From assembly GCA_043228905.1 (NCBI GenBank), contig JBHGNT010000009.1, forward strand, positions 3,906,001 to 3,970,000: a stretch of 64,000 nt of DNA. Reading direction: 5' to 3'. Shown here in pieces: positions 1 to 12,785 of the stretch. The position numbers and the translations under genes were made by a program. The notes under the pieces were generated by a model. That model was not told the DNA's origin, did not search any database, and saw only the letters and a program-made list of their open reading frames with translations. The stretch comes from Azolla caroliniana (Eukaryota; Polypodiophyta). Every line of letters starts with the position of its first letter. Within the stretch, counting starts at the first letter, position 1.

Positions 1-843
1 ATTTTGCATCTGCTTCGAAAAGGTGCACTCTAGGTGGTTAAGAGCCACCATTAACGAGGCAGTTTCGACTGCAAGAAATCATGTCTTGACATAAAAATGA
101 AATGTAAAACTTGTCAAGCGTCTTTGTATCTCATTGATATGCAAAATACTGTTTTCCTTTGTTTGCATCTTTTTTATCACTCTCTGCGTCCATATGCTTG
201 ATGGGTTGGTTGCCTTACATATCGGAACCTTGGTTGTTAGGCTAGTGAACTTTATGGATAAGGGAATTTGAATATTTAGAGATAAGCATCTTGATCAATG
301 CTCTCTTAAGACATACTTTTGGAATTTCAAGAAAATTGATTTACATCGGGGAAAAGAAAGTTTGAAATGCAAAATTAAATCATGTCTTAAATGAAAATTT
401 CCCAAGAGCTACCCAAGGGAGTATAGATATAAACATGTACATTGAATTTAAGGAATTTCTTGTATAATGGAGAGAACATACTCACTGAGAGTTTTTTGTG
501 AAGTATGGGAGAACAATGCAACAATCTTTGGGGAGGTACCATAATAATTGCCTTTAGGGAGAGGACATTGAGAAGTGTGCCAAACGTTATAAATCTTTGT
601 CATACAATCCAATCATTGTCCTTTATAAGTAGATCCATTGCTTTGGGGGTGTTTTGTGTCTCAAATTTGTGGAATGTCTTGCTAATAAAAATTTCCTTAT
701 GACATAAATAAAGTTTTATAGATTAGTTGGTGAATTCTTGCATACTCATTGAACCTTTGATGTTAGCTTCTTTCTCATGTATTTGAGGAGATGAAATCTG
801 TGGTATTTGGATCAACAAAATGATCAAACATTTTTATGAATGC

Positions 844-879
<36 letters not shown>

Positions 880-1314
880 CTATGAAATCATGAATCGAAG
901 CTATGTCTCAATTTGTTATAGAAAAGATAGAGAAAAACATTGAATTAAGAAATTCCTTACAATAGGATGTATTAGCGAGCGTCGGCGGACAGGAATATTG
1001 TTCCAATTGGGCCTATGAGTGAGTGTGTGTGTGTCAATTATCAATGTCTTTGGAATTTATTAACAATTTCTGTTGCACCTTGCCCCCTAATATGAGCAAG
1101 AAGAAGACACGCACGTGTCAACGACTGTGTCTCCTTGATGATTTTCTTTTCTTTTCTTTGGGTAGCATGTCATCAAGGATCCCACGAGTTCCGTTATTGG
1201 CTTGTGATAAGCCAGGAGTGATGATGGGCCCCAGAGCTGTGGGTTGGGGCCTTCGAAACACGGGATAGGATCGCGAACCCGAGTGCGTGAAGCGGGGTTG
1301 TCGTCGGTCGGTCA
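1..1314. other. Spacer upstream of the PCFS4-like gene
   Basis: AT-rich non-coding DNA. A pure (GA)n microsatellite lies at about 848-875. The first 92 bases are open in frame 3 on the + strand and end in a TAA at 90-92; this could be the tail of a terminal exon of a gene to the left, but 30 codons without a recognisable motif are not enough to call one. The remaining short open frames have no family signature. Confidence 0.5.
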
Positions 1315-1435
1315 GTGGGCATGGCCACGATAGTCTCACATATGAGTTGTGTAGGCACGAGACGAGTGGGCGGGGGCCCGGGGGTTTGTAGAGGTGGCCG
1401 TGTCGGTCGGGCAGACAAGATGGTTGGTTGGTGGC

Positions 1436-1760
1436 AGGAGGAGGAGGAGGAGGAGGAGGAGGAGGGGCCAAGAAGAAGAAGAAGAAGAAGAGGAAAATGG
1501 TTGGTGTTGGTGTTGGTTTTGGGAGGGACAAATGGGCCAAAACACAAAGACAACTCTCTGACAGTCTCCTCTACTTCTTCTTTCTTCTTTCTTTCTTTCT
1601 TCTTCTTCTTCTTCTTCTTCTTCTTCTTCTTTGTTCTTCTTCTTGTTTCTGCAGTATATGGCAAAACATTTGTTCCTTCTGATGCGAGACGAAGTTGGAG
1701 AGGAGGAGGAAGAAGAAGAAGAAGAAGAAGAAGAAGAAGAAGGAGAAGCCGCCGCCGTCT
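1436..1760. repeat. Triplet microsatellites (GAG, AGA, TTC, GAA) before the PCFS4-like start
   Basis: Four purine/pyrimidine triplet runs follow each other: GAG at about 1436-1463, AGA at about 1471-1493, TTC at about 1577-1631 and GAA at about 1702-1743. Because the unit is three bases and rarely makes a stop, long open frames appear on both strands here; these are artefacts. The stretch lies in the probable promoter or 5' leader of the gene that starts at 1918. Confidence 0.85.
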
Positions 1761-1917
1761 CCCCCTCCGCCTCCGCAGCAGCAGCTGCGGCGATAGCAAC
1801 GGCACCGAAACTGATACAGCAGCAGACGTAGAAGCAGAGGTACGCAGACAGAAAGAAGTAAAGAGAGAACGGGAAGGAAGAAGACTCGCGGCAGGTGAAA
1901 TAAAGGAAGCCATCGCT

Positions 1918-4900
1918 ATGAATTTCTCCGTCGAGCAGCAGCAGCAGCAACAACAACAACAGCAGCAGCAGCAGCAGCAGCAGCAAAGACGAACCATTGT
2001 TGAAAGGAAACGCGAGCTCGCTCTGCAGAGCCGACTAGCAGCAGCTCCCCCGCCTTCTCTTATTCCACCTTTAGCAGAAGAAAAATTGCTCGAAGGAGGA
2101 AGAAAAACAGAAACGAATCAGATGGAAATGGTGAGCCGTTTCAAGGAGAACGGAAATGGTGATGGTCCCCCTCTCAGTTTCAACTCGCCGGAATTTCTTC
2201 TTGCCAAGAAACGGCCCGCCGAAGTTTCTCCTTTAGGTTTCGAAAGAAAGATTGCTGTTCTTTCTGCACCTCTCGTAAGAGAGAAAGAAGAAGAGAAAGA
2301 GAAGATCAGAGATTTAGGAGAGGATATGGTAGAACAGACAGAGAAGGATACGTCTCCTGAAGCCATACAGGAAATCGTGGCGCAGTATAAGGCTGATTTG
2401 TGTGAACTTACTGTGAACTCGAAGATAATCATAACTAGACTTACTATCATTGCTGGAGACAATATTCATGCTGCCAAGGGTATTGCGACAGCTATTTGTA
2501 CACACATTCTAGAGGTAAGCTGTGTCAAATGTCTTCCATTATATGCTGATACTAAACATGATCTATGTAAAATTTCTGCCATTCTTTGTGAATAAATGTA
2601 TGAGGTAAGATATGCAGAATTCGACCTTTTATTTGAGGAAGTGTATGGTACAAGCTATGACTTTTCTTCCATTAAATGTATGTAGTAGCCATATGGATTC
2701 TCTACCATCATATGTGCATAATGGATGTGGAAATCTGTGAATTTTCTGCCATTGAATATATGCAGTAAGTATAGGAATTCTTTGTCATGCTATATTTAGA
2801 AACGTATAAGTCAATTTCTGCCATTTTATATGAATAAATGTATGAAATAAGCTGAATAAATTTTCTGCTCTTCTATGTACAGAAATGAGTGATGCAAGCT
2901 GTGAAATTTCTGCCATTTTTTGTGCATAAATGTATGCAGTAAGCCATGTGAAATTCTAGCTATTTTATGTGCATAAATGCTTGAGGTAAACTATTGTATT
3001 ATCTAAGAGTATGAGGTAAGCCATGTGTATTTTCTGCCATTTTATGTGCATAAATGCGTGAGGTAAATCACATGTTTCTGCCATTTTATGTGTGTAAAGG
3101 GTCAAGCTATATGAATGTTTAGAGTTTCTACCATTTTATATGCTTAAAGCTATGATGTAAGACATTTAAATTTGCTGCCATTACAGGATATCTGAAATCG
3201 ATGTTTTTTTATCTAGATCTACATTTTAGCAACTGCCTGTTTGAATTGAAATTTTACACTTATATTTTGCAGGTGCCAAGTGATCAAAAGTTACCGTGTC
3301 TTTATCTTCTTGATAGTATTGTGAAGAATATTGGCCGTGAGTATATTGACCTTTTTGCTGCAAGGTTACCTGAGGTGAGTCAACAAATTAAAGCTTTGAA
3401 AAGAATGCTACTTGGAAGAATGACGTTCATCGTTTTTTTCCATAGTTGTGCTATAGTTAATGCAAGTTTCTTGTAGGATTTATAAGATCCATTACACAAT
3501 ACCTCAATAAACAAGGGCAATAAATCTTGTTGCAGTATATATGTTACAAATAGAACCATGACAATAAGTGAGGGTTTCATTGGATCTGGACCAAGAGACT
3601 AGCAATGGATTGTCTGTAAATATTGCATTTTCTGAATTCCTACAAAAACATTTTGAAGCAAACATCAAAGATGGGTCATGGTCTACCTGATGATTGATTA
3701 CATGTATGTAGAAGGTTTTAGGTACATTTGTTAGTCTGAGCTGTCACTGATTGGGGCTGATGTCTGGTGTTATCTGATCAGGAAGGTCTTTAACTTCTAT
3801 GAACATGTATTTACTTTGAATTTTGGTGGATCATACAGGTGTTCGGTGAAGCATACAGACAAGTTGATCCTTCACTGCATCCAAAGATGAAGCGATTGTT
3901 TGAAACATGGAGAGAGGTATTCCCAGGAGATCCACTGTTCCGAATAGAGGCCAAATTGCAATTCAATTCAGTTCCATCCACTTCTTTGACAGCTTCAAGA
4001 CCTACCGAATCTCCTCCTCAACGTCCAGGCCATGGCATTCATGTAAATCCTAGTTATCTTGAAGCCCAGAGGCAAAGACTTCAGCAGGCTAGCGAAGTAA
4101 GTAGAGCTTCATTATCTATATGAAACAGAATGTAATCTGTAAAGTGGTTTGTTTATAAGTAATGTGATAATTTGGGTAGCTAGTCTTGAAAATACAGGCT
4201 ACTGTTTTTATTTGGTTGTATTTTTGGGTCAAGGTAAAGAGTGAGATGATCCTTCTTTGATTGTGTGCGAAAGGAAGCAAACAATTATGTGAAAGAAAGA
4301 GTATATTAAAATCTCTAGAACACATAGGGGTATTTGTGTATGATAGTCAAATAGTAATCATATGTATGAAGAGAATTCTAGAATTTGTGGGGGAATGAAT
4401 AGTAAACAGTATAACTCTATTGTGCATGTCGTAATATCTTTCTTTCAAAGGCAATTGGCTGATGCTGTTTGTAAACTTTAAGAAAAACACACTACATTTA
4501 GATGCTCTTTTAATGACTATGAAGATTGAATAAGCATAGTTCTTATGGGGTGTGTTTCGGTTTATGTTCCAGCCCCCTGCAAGAAGTCCTGAAAAAGATT
4601 CCTTTGCTTCTGAATTCCGAGCAAGAAAAAGTTTCGGAGACAGTTTTCTGGATTATGATTATGTTTGCACAGACATAGGAGCCAAAATCGGTAAGGAAAG
4701 GTCGCGAAGTGAAGAAGAACCTTGGGAAAAGGGATGGCCCAAGGATGATACCACTTTGAGGCCAAGCAACAATGAGCTAGAGCAACAGTACGGTCATGGG
4801 AATGTCTATGAGGGGAGGCAATCTACTCCAAGGCTTCTTATAGATGCGTACGGTAACATAAGAGTGCCACCAGCATTGAAGAACCCTCCAGCATCTACAG

Positions 4901-7240
4901 TGATCCAGAGAGACCGTGGGCAAGGAAGAGGAGGTCCATGGCAGGAGCAAAGCACTATATGGGATGAAAAGGTTCCAAGGCTCATGGACAATGATCGTAA
5001 CTGGGAGACATCCCGTAGAGGCAATTGGTATCCTGGAGATGTGGACAAAGATTTAACCCGTGTTGGACTGGGAAAGGCAACAGGGACTACTGAATGGCAC
5101 TATGATACTGCCATGCATTCAATGAGTCAACAAAGCAACATTAGTTTTCAAAGAGTATGAATTTTCTTATCCATTACATTAGTTTTCATTGGTTTTCGTA
5201 TTATTTTGGTTGGTTACATAAGGACAATTTACTCTGTTTTACAGGATCAGCAAGAAAATTCGTTGATACATCAAGAAGCTGGGATAGGCATCAGTGCAAA
5301 TTTGGAAGCTCGACCAGTTCCCCCTTATCCCTTGTCTCCCCATGCAAGTTCGCCATTGCAAAGGCTTCATTCGCCACACTTTATTCAGCCTGGCACACTT
5401 CCTCCAAGTTTACATATGCAAGTGTCAACAAGACCTCCGCTGCATCCTCAGAGTATTGTAACTTCTCAAGTAAGCACTCAGCAGCCTGTGCCACCTCCAA
5501 CAATGAATCCATCACAATGGCAAGGCCATGTTATTGTCACAAGCATGTCTCAAACAGGTGAACAAAAAATATCAATGCATCAGCCTTTACATGAACAGCA
5601 GTTTGGACTTCCTTTTCAGCCTTCTAAGGGTGAAGCAGGAACTGCATCTTTAGATCAGGCGTTGCAACCTCAGCAATTACCTCAGAGCTCAACAGCCCTT
5701 CCCATTTCAGCTGACTTGTTAAACTCGTTAAAACAGTTGCAAGCTAGTCTGCAACCTTTGAAAAACCATCCAGCGAAACATACCCAGATACTTAAACCTG
5801 ACCATGTTTATGTCAAGCAGACCTCACAACCACTTTTGGAACATAATTTACAGCCTTCCCAATTTGGACAAGTCAAAAAGGCTTCTGAATCTGTCCAACC
5901 AGTCTCACAAGGTCAGCAACCTAGCCAGCTTCTCACAGCATTTCTCAGTAGTGGAATTACGGGTTTACAACCTCAATTAATGCCTAGTGGACATGCACAA
6001 TTTGGGTTTCCTGTCACAACTATATCTCTACCAACAACCCAAAATGTTATAACACCGGTTTCTGCTCCATTACAACCATCTCAGCAACCTCCTCTTCCAC
6101 CTGGTCCCCCACCATCATCCCACGTGGTAAACATCCCATTACAGCCTATGAGTAACATCACATCTCTCCTGTCTTCGTTAATGGCGCAGGGTGTCATTTC
6201 ACCTGTTAATTCTTTATCACAACCAAAGGTTGTCGCAGCGAGTACTACTACTGTTTCTAGTCAGAATTTCAATGTTGCAGCTGAATCTGGAAAAGCTTCA
6301 CTTAATTTTCAGAGTGCCACAGTTACTGATGTTTCCTTGGAACAGAGAAAACAGGAGTCAGTCGGTTTAGAATTCAAGCCTGAAGTTCTAAGAGAACGAC
6401 ACGACTCTATTTTACATGATCTTTACCCAAATGTGCTTGAACAGTGCAAAATATGTGGGCTTCGTTGCAAGTCCCAGGGTGATTTGGTAAGGCATACTGA
6501 TTGGCATGCTTCAAGAGACCATAATCGCGTTTCAGAAATGTTATCTAGAGGATGGTATGAAGATAAGGAGGAGTGGATCAAAGGAACTGATTTCTCTGCA
6601 TTTATCCATCGATTTCCGCCTGGTGCCTTAGCTGATGAAAGTTGTTCGGTAGTTGAAGAAGAAGAACCATCTGTTCTTGCAAATGAAAATCAGCCTACAT
6701 GTACATTGTGTGGGGAACCATTTGAGGACTTTTATAGCGATGAAAAAGAGGAGTGGATGTACAAGGGTGCGGTTTATATGAATACAGATTCAAGCGTGGA
6801 CAAAGGCTCAATTGTTCATGCAAAATGCCTTTCCAACTCAGACATTAGCGGTACAAACTTACTGGTAAGTCCTAAGCATTATGTCTGAATAAAATTTTCT
6901 CGAACCTTGTTATTGTATTTTGTTTGAAGAAAGATAGAAAATCTTTGGTTTTTGAAATATGAATGTATACCACATACATCATCTACCATGCATAGGATTC
7001 AGCCACATTACATTCTCGCTTCTCGAATTTCATTTCCATAATTTACTGGTTTTGTTTTCTGGTCATATCTGACCAGAAATGGAGATTATAGGCAGGTTGT
7101 CTTGTTACTGGGTTTTGGGCATTCGGCTTTTAAATCAAGCATAGTTGACGAAGCACAATTCATCTCTACTGATAAACAATGAATGACTGCAGGAAACAGA
7201 ACATGATCTGGAGCATATCAACAAAAAAGTTCGGTTCTGA
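1918..7240 (+). CDS. PCFS4: PCF11/PCFS4-like pre-mRNA cleavage and polyadenylation factor
   Basis: Nuclear factor that binds the RNA polymerase II C-terminal domain and acts in mRNA 3'-end cleavage and termination. Coding exons are 1918-2514, 3273-3374, 3839-4096, 4573-5154, 5245-6864 and 7193-7240; all introns are GT-AG and the sum is 1068 codons plus stop. Residues 7-23 are 17 glutamines. A CTD-interacting domain spans about 146-262, with the typical stretch around [16 protein letters not shown] long Gln/Pro/Ser-rich middle follows. Two C-terminal zinc motifs are visible: C914-C917-H930-H934, and C999-C1002 with H1038-C1041 around the conserved [12 protein letters not shown]. These blocks match what I know of Arabidopsis PCFS4. 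The start at 1918 is preferred because the in-frame open stretch upstream, back to 1315, is only triplet repeat. The last exon of 15 codons is supported by its acceptor, phase and immediate stop. Its exact N-terminus and the paralogue name are inferred. Confidence 0.92.
2560..3185. repeat. Degenerate tandem repeat filling PCFS4-like intron 1
   Basis: About 12 imperfect units of roughly 40-60 bp, each with a core like TTCTGCCATTTTATGTGCAT followed by ATGnnTGAGGTAAG-like sequence. Clear copies start near 2572, 2745, 2815, 2908, 2954, 3031, 3073 and 3123. The GAGGTAAG motif equals the real exon 1 donor at 2512-2519 and recurs at about 2602, with variants near 2983, 3011 and 3060. Confidence 0.75.
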
Positions 7241-10200
7241 AACTTTTGCAGACTAGATCCAGCAAGTGTAACATATTTACTAAGTGATAGCACAAGGATT
7301 TGAAAGAATAGGCTCTGAAATCTTATGCCTTGTGATATTTAACTCTATGCTTTGGTAAGCATGATAGGCTCCTGTACTGGTTCCATATGGGAGTTTTCTG
7401 TGCAGATGCCTGAACATGTAATAGTTGTGTAATACTACTTACACTGAAGACGTAGGGCTGAAGAGGTGGCATTAGTCTTGTACCAAAAATGACCTACTAA
7501 ATAGCAGATTCAATCTGCAACAAAGGAAAGAAGCGGAGACAGAATTTGTGGCTTCTGATTGCTGGAACCAGAAGTAATGGTTAAGTTAATTGGTTTCACA
7601 TGATTATATCAACTGTCAAGTCAATACCACATCATTTCAGAAATTTGGATCTATTAATGTGAACATGAATATAATGAGATCAAAATGCATGTTTCTATGA
7701 TCGTAGGTAAAATAGTTACAGCTAGAATGGATTCCTTTGGATGAACGAAAATGTTTCCTTGGGTGAAAATTCATGTGTTCGACATTAAATAAGTAGCAGC
7801 ATAGCCTTATCATTATGATTTATCAATGTCCCACTCATTGATAATAACTTTTTAAACTTGATCACCGAGGATGCCAACAGATCTTTCTCTCTTTTTCGGC
7901 AGGCAAATGTATTATATTATTATACAACACAAGATAATAATAGAAGGGTGGTACTGATCACAATCCTGTATCACACTGAGAACATGATGTTACAGCAAAT
8001 TGTAGACTGGTCCCCTTTCTCTCAACATGGATTTGTGTTGGCTCACCAATCATGCTATTATAAGTGTCTCTGTCCCATCATAATGTATTGGATGGATCGA
8101 GGCTATCACTTGTAATGGGACCTATTCAATATCTTAGTGAGAAGATCCATGCCCCAGTTGTCGGTGAGATACATTGGGGATGATTTTTTGGTGGATCCTA
8201 GCATACATATAATCTCTTAAAATTTCTGTGGTGGAAGTTCTATGTCGTGGACAAGTTTTGTTAGCTCTTTCTTTTGCATTTTCTAGGTTTCCTAAATCAA
8301 TTTCACCCCTTAAAGATGTTAAACATGATCTCCTTTGTTTTGTTGGTCATACCCTACCTTCACAAGTACCAGCACTTTTCAGCAAGTACACATTCACTTG
8401 TAATGAAGGGTCAATATTAATGTTGTAGAAGTAGCTTTGATCTTCATGACTGTCTCACCATTTTTCTCTTCACGATTGTTGCTCTTAATGAGTTGGTACA
8501 CAGTTTGGCATTGGAATTTTTTGACATGAAGAAAATTGGCATTTGGCATTATGATTGAATACATTCTGTTGTTATTGATGTACTTTCGCTCGTCATATCC
8601 TAACTACACGAAATAATGTAACAACTTTATGCATGCTTTGACTTTTGTTGAAGAATATGATACTCTTCTTAGTTAATGGTCACATGTGTCTAAGTTCAAA
8701 CAGTGGTTACCACAATAATGTGATAATCATGCAAGCCAACTAAGCATATCTCTAAGATATAATTACATTATGCATAATAATGTATGCATTGGTTGTTTTA
8801 GGTTAGTTTATTAAATAATGTGTTGGTATATTGTTTGTTAAGAAATCTTGGTAGAGGTAGCGAGATATTAGTGGGTAAATTTTGAAGGTCTTACCTTTAT
8901 ACATCATATCTAGATTCACAAGGTTGCATTATTTATATTGTTGTGGTAAAGCGTGTACATTACAACATTCTTTGTTAAGTGATGATGGTTTCCATGTTGT
9001 GGCCGTTAGAAATTTATCTTCAGTTTGTGTTCATGAGACAAGTGGTTTTCTCAATGGAAATGGCTTTACAATATTGACCTAGATCTTTAAAATGCAATGG
9101 TTGAAAGGAGAATTTTCCAGTGTCCACCTCAACGTTGGTGGTTGCAAGTAAACATATTTATGGAGTTTAAATTGGTTGCGACGAGGTTTGTGTAATTTCA
9201 TGCTCTAGTTTGTCTTTGTGAAGTCTCCAAAGAATTGACTTATTGATTCAGATATTTCGATTTTCAAGAAGGCTCGTGATCTTCGTGACCATTTCTTATC
9301 CATCACCAAGTGTTTCTTAGATAATATATGGTGGTGAAAATAACAATCCACAATGTAATGCATTGCCTCTTCTTTGCACACATAGTGATAAATATACTTC
9401 TAGAACCAAATTAAAGAGAGAAAATCTAGGAGTAAGCTATGCATATCATGGAGAATCTTAGATTTTATGCGAACATTATAAAGAGATGCTGGTTAGAATC
9501 GGAGCGGATGTGAAAGGATGTGAAAGGATGAGAATTGCCTCATCTTTATTTGATTGACCAGACTAGCATTTGTCGATGCAATCGATAAGCATACCCCACT
9601 AAGATAAGCGACACTTTCGAATAGGGTCACCGATCAACATTTCTCATCGGGCTATTCATCAATTCAGAGGCGGTCATGAGACCGAGCTCGAAAAAAATGG
9701 AGAACATTTCCATTGTGATAGCCTACTCGGAATCGAGCCGATGGTTTCTTCTTGAAATGGTAGAGTGTTTCATCGTTCTCTCTCTCTCGATCATAACATA
9801 GATGTGAAGAAAGTGTGGGGGGGGAAGTAAGCTACAGGCACATACGAATAGTGTGCGTAAAAAAGAGAGGACATATGTTCTTGTAAAAGATATGCATTGG
9901 GAGTTAAAATTCGAGGGCACTCGCGGGATGCCTAATGATGCGATCCAAAAATGACTAGGAAATAATGTACATAAAAAGCTTTCGGTGTCCTGATGAAGTC
10001 TTTTCATACCCGCCGATTTGACCAAAGTTCAAAATAGTCTGCATAGTGTGAACACCTTTTTTGGTCTTGGATTGATCTGCCATGGTTCTTTCTTCTTCTT
10101 CTTCCTCATCTTCTTTAATTGTCTCCTTTTTGCTTCCTGTCATTACAAGCTTCAAGTTTCCTCTTTATCATTCTATCATCCGAGGATTCCCCCTGTAATA

Positions 10201-10274
10201 GGGAAGATGTTCATTCACTGACACATCAGAGATCAGAGAGCAGACCTACCGAAGCTCTCTGATTGCTAATCAAG
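7241..10274. other. Spacer between PCFS4-like and STOP1-like genes
   Basis: It holds the PCFS4-like 3' UTR and then about 2.5 kb of AT-rich DNA with short, interrupted open frames and no recognisable domain. A short doubled unit (TGTGAAAGGA) occurs at about 9509-9530. The region near 10200-10274 is probably the first, non-coding exon of the STOP1-like gene. Confidence 0.5.
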
Positions 10275-11092
10275 GTATGAAAAGCTTGAATCTTGCTCTC
10301 TGAATGTTTCCACCTTCTGGGTATCATTTAAATCAAGTAATCCTAAGAAATAGAGAAAATTTTCATCATATATAGCTCAGATGCCATAAGCGCATCATTT
10401 TGTGAGAGCCTTCTAAAGCTCATTAATGATGTAGGATAGGTGATTACAATTCAAAGTAGAAAGATCTATGAAAATATTATTTTAGAGAACCAAGCATATA
10501 TAATTCAGAGGTAAAGAAACTTTTTTTTATCATAGATTCATCATGTATCAGAGCCATTGATCATAGAGGATAGATTATCATAACCAAGATCCTGGGATTT
10601 ATTAAAATAATAGTTTGGAACATCCAAAGCTCACATCAACTAAGCCTAAAGGGTTATAATTCTAAAACAAAGGGTTTTTTCACGTAAGCTCATAATGTAT
10701 TGGAGTAATCTAAATTTCATTAATGGTATGTCATCAAGATTACAGTCCAAAAACAACAGGTTCTAAGAAAACAGTATATTTGGACATCTGAAACTCAAAT
10801 GAACCAAGTTCAGAGGGTTGTAGAATATATTTTGGAAAGATAGTTTTTCTTTGGCATAAGCCCAACATGTATTGGAGCCTATCTAAAGCTTATTAAGCTT
10901 ATATGTCGTGATGGATCATAGCTGAAGAGCAGTGGACTGATGAAGCATCAAAATCTCATTTTGGATAAATCATGGAGGATATAATCTAAAAAGTGAAAGG
11001 TCTATGAAACTGTACTTTGAAGCATCTAAAGCTAATGTAAAATAAGTGTAATACTCTCATTATTTTGTTGAGTTAAGGTATCACAACAATAG
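10275..11092 (+). other. Probable 5'-UTR intron of the STOP1-like gene, made of ~160-bp tandem repeats
   Basis: A donor-like CAAG|GTATGA at 10275 and an acceptor-like ACAATAG at 11092 bracket the stretch, which ends ten bases before the start codon. Inside, a degenerate unit recurs at about 10385, 10531, 10683 and 10855 (spacings 146, 152 and 172 bp). Its shared core reads like CATAAGCnCA..ATGTATTGGAGCC..TCTAAAGCTTATTAA, followed by a GATnATAG-type tail. The repeat is seen directly; that it is an intron is inference from the border signals and would need transcript evidence. Confidence 0.5.
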
Positions 11093-11102
11093 CTGAACAA
11101 AA

Positions 11103-12785
11103 ATGTTTGGACCGATAAATTCTATCCACAGTGGTATATCTAGACATGTTGTCCTTGAACAACATCAGTTTGGCCAAAGTAATAATGATGAAGACATGCC
11201 CTTCTATGTCCGACCAACAAATATTTTTTCTATAGATCAACTTGGTGGTAGTCTCTCTGGAGTACATAATCATGCATTAACACATGCACAAGAAACTATA
11301 TCACCCTCCAAATCTCCTGAAGGACATCATGTCAACATGCACTTGCCAGGATTGAACACATACAAGGATTTTATTCCCCCTATTATAAACCAGAGTCTGG
11401 GATCCAATCAAGTTCAGGTGAGCTATGGAAACTTGCCAAAACTTGGTTCTCAAGATAGACGTGGTACAGCAAAAGTTTTATTGGATGTACTATTTGTGGT
11501 TCAAGAAAAGATTCAGAAATTAATAGATGTAGTGCAACTCACGGATGAGGAAGGAGAGCAAAATGGCCAACTACAATCTGTGGTGGGAAGCGTCACCTCA
11601 ATTATGTCTCAACTATTTGCAGCCACGTCCAGTTTATTAGAACATCAAATCCCACCCCCAACATTGCCACCACATGCCCATTTATCGTTACCTCAACCGA
11701 ACCAAGCATTTGATATAAGGGTGGATACTTTCCACGATAATGGAATGTCCAATTCTTCTCTTTTCACACCATTTGGAGCTTTCACACATGAGAGCTTCTT
11801 CGCCCCTACTGATTTGGAAACAGATATACCCATCCGAGACATTGTTGAAGCAAGTCGTGTTGGAATAGTAGACATGGAACCAAAAGAGCAGGGAAAGGCT
11901 TGTGCATTGGCTGAGACAAAAAACAACCTTTATTCTGAGGATGCCATAAATAATGCTGCTCAAAATGGTATCATTCAGAAGGGTATTGTTATTGAAAATA
12001 GTTCACCAAAGGAAAGTCCTAATAATGCAATTGAATCTCACAACATTTGTGTTATGGCTAGGATTGGAAGTCAAGGTCTGATGTCTGCAGAAGATCATCA
12101 AAATGGCAACTTGTTTCAAAATAATACACCCAAACAAAGCCCTCATAATGGGGTTGAAGCTACCAATATTCATGGTGTGGATATACTTAGAAATAAAGCT
12201 CCAATGCTTGGAGAAGATTGTAATATGGCTAATTTGTTCAAAGAAGAGGATGAGGAAGGTGAAGGCGAGAGCTTGCCTCCGGAATCCTATGAACTAATTG
12301 AGATGGCAGCGACTGAGATCCTTGCTGAACACACTCATTTCTGTGACATATGTGGGAAAGGATTCAAGAGGGATGCAAATCTGCGCATGCATATGCGTGG
12401 TCATGGTGATGAGTATAAGACTCCGGCGGCACTTGCTAGGCCTGATAAGGCTATTTATGATTCGTTGGCAATAAAATTTCGAAGATACTCGTGTCCATAT
12501 ATCGGGTGCAAAAGGAATAAGAATCACCGGAAATTCAACCCATTGAAGACCATGCTCTGTGTGAAGAATCACTATAAGCGAAGTCACTGTCCAAAGTTGC
12601 TTGCTTGCACTAAATGCAAAACAAAGAAATTTTCCGTTGTTGCAGATTTAAAAACCCACGAAAAGCACTGTGGTAGGGACAAGTGGCAGTGTTCTTGCGG
12701 AACAACATTTTCACGGAAAGATAAGCTTGTTGGCCACATGAGTCTATTTGTGGGGCATATTCCGATGTATGAAGTGGAAATATAG
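11103..12785 (+). CDS. STOP1-like: STOP1-like C2H2 zinc-finger transcription factor
   Basis: Plant nuclear regulator of the STOP1/STOP2 family, which controls genes for proton and aluminium tolerance. The frame encodes 560 aa in one exon. A conserved helical region lies near residues 115-180. The C-terminal block is diagnostic: a first C2H2 finger at C414-C417-H430-H434 ([19 protein letters not shown]), followed by the family linker [13 protein letters not shown]. Then come further Cys/His sets at C464-C469-H490-H495, C502-C505-H519-C523 and C530-C532-H545-H552 ([13 protein letters not shown]). An acidic run EEDEEGEGE precedes the fingers. The protein ends only eight residues after the last finger, a short tail for the family. 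The N-terminal third is poorly conserved, so the choice between STOP1 and STOP2 orthology is not possible here. Confidence 0.93.
   Translation: MFGPINSIHSGISRHVVLEQHQFGQSNNDEDMPFYVRPTNIFSIDQLGGSLSGVHNHALTHAQETISPSKSPEGHHVNMHLPGLNTYKDFIPPIINQSLGSNQVQVSYGNLPKLGSQDRRGTAKVLLDVLFVVQEKIQKLIDVVQLTDEEGEQNGQLQSVVGSVTSIMSQLFAATSSLLEHQIPPPTLPPHAHLSLPQPNQAFDIRVDTFHDNGMSNSSLFTPFGAFTHESFFAPTDLETDIPIRDIVEASRVGIVDMEPKEQGKACALAETKNNLYSEDAINNAAQNGIIQKGIVIENSSPKESPNNAIESHNICVMARIGSQGLMSAEDHQNGNLFQNNTPKQSPHNGVEATNIHGVDILRNKAPMLGEDCNMANLFKEEDEEGEGESLPPESYELIEMAATEILAEHTHFCDICGKGFKRDANLRMHMRGHGDEYKTPAALARPDKAIYDSLAIKFRRYSCPYIGCKRNKNHRKFNPLKTMLCVKNHYKRSHCPKLLACTKCKTKKFSVVADLKTHEKHCGRDKWQCSCGTTFSRKDKLVGHMSLFVGHIPMYEVEI

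Noticed and set aside
3-92. Open stretch of 30 codons at the left edge ending in TAA
   Set aside because: Could be a terminal exon tail, but it is too short and has no recognisable motif.
1118-1997. Long open frames on the - strand (140, 216 and 267 codons) opposite the PCFS4-like leader
   Set aside because: They translate to runs of single residues from triplet repeats (poly-Ser, Leu, Cys, Glu) and have no domain; the real gene is on the other strand.
5157-5561. 134-codon frame overlapping PCFS4-like exon 5
   Set aside because: It is an out-of-frame shadow of the Gln/Pro/Ser-rich coding exon.
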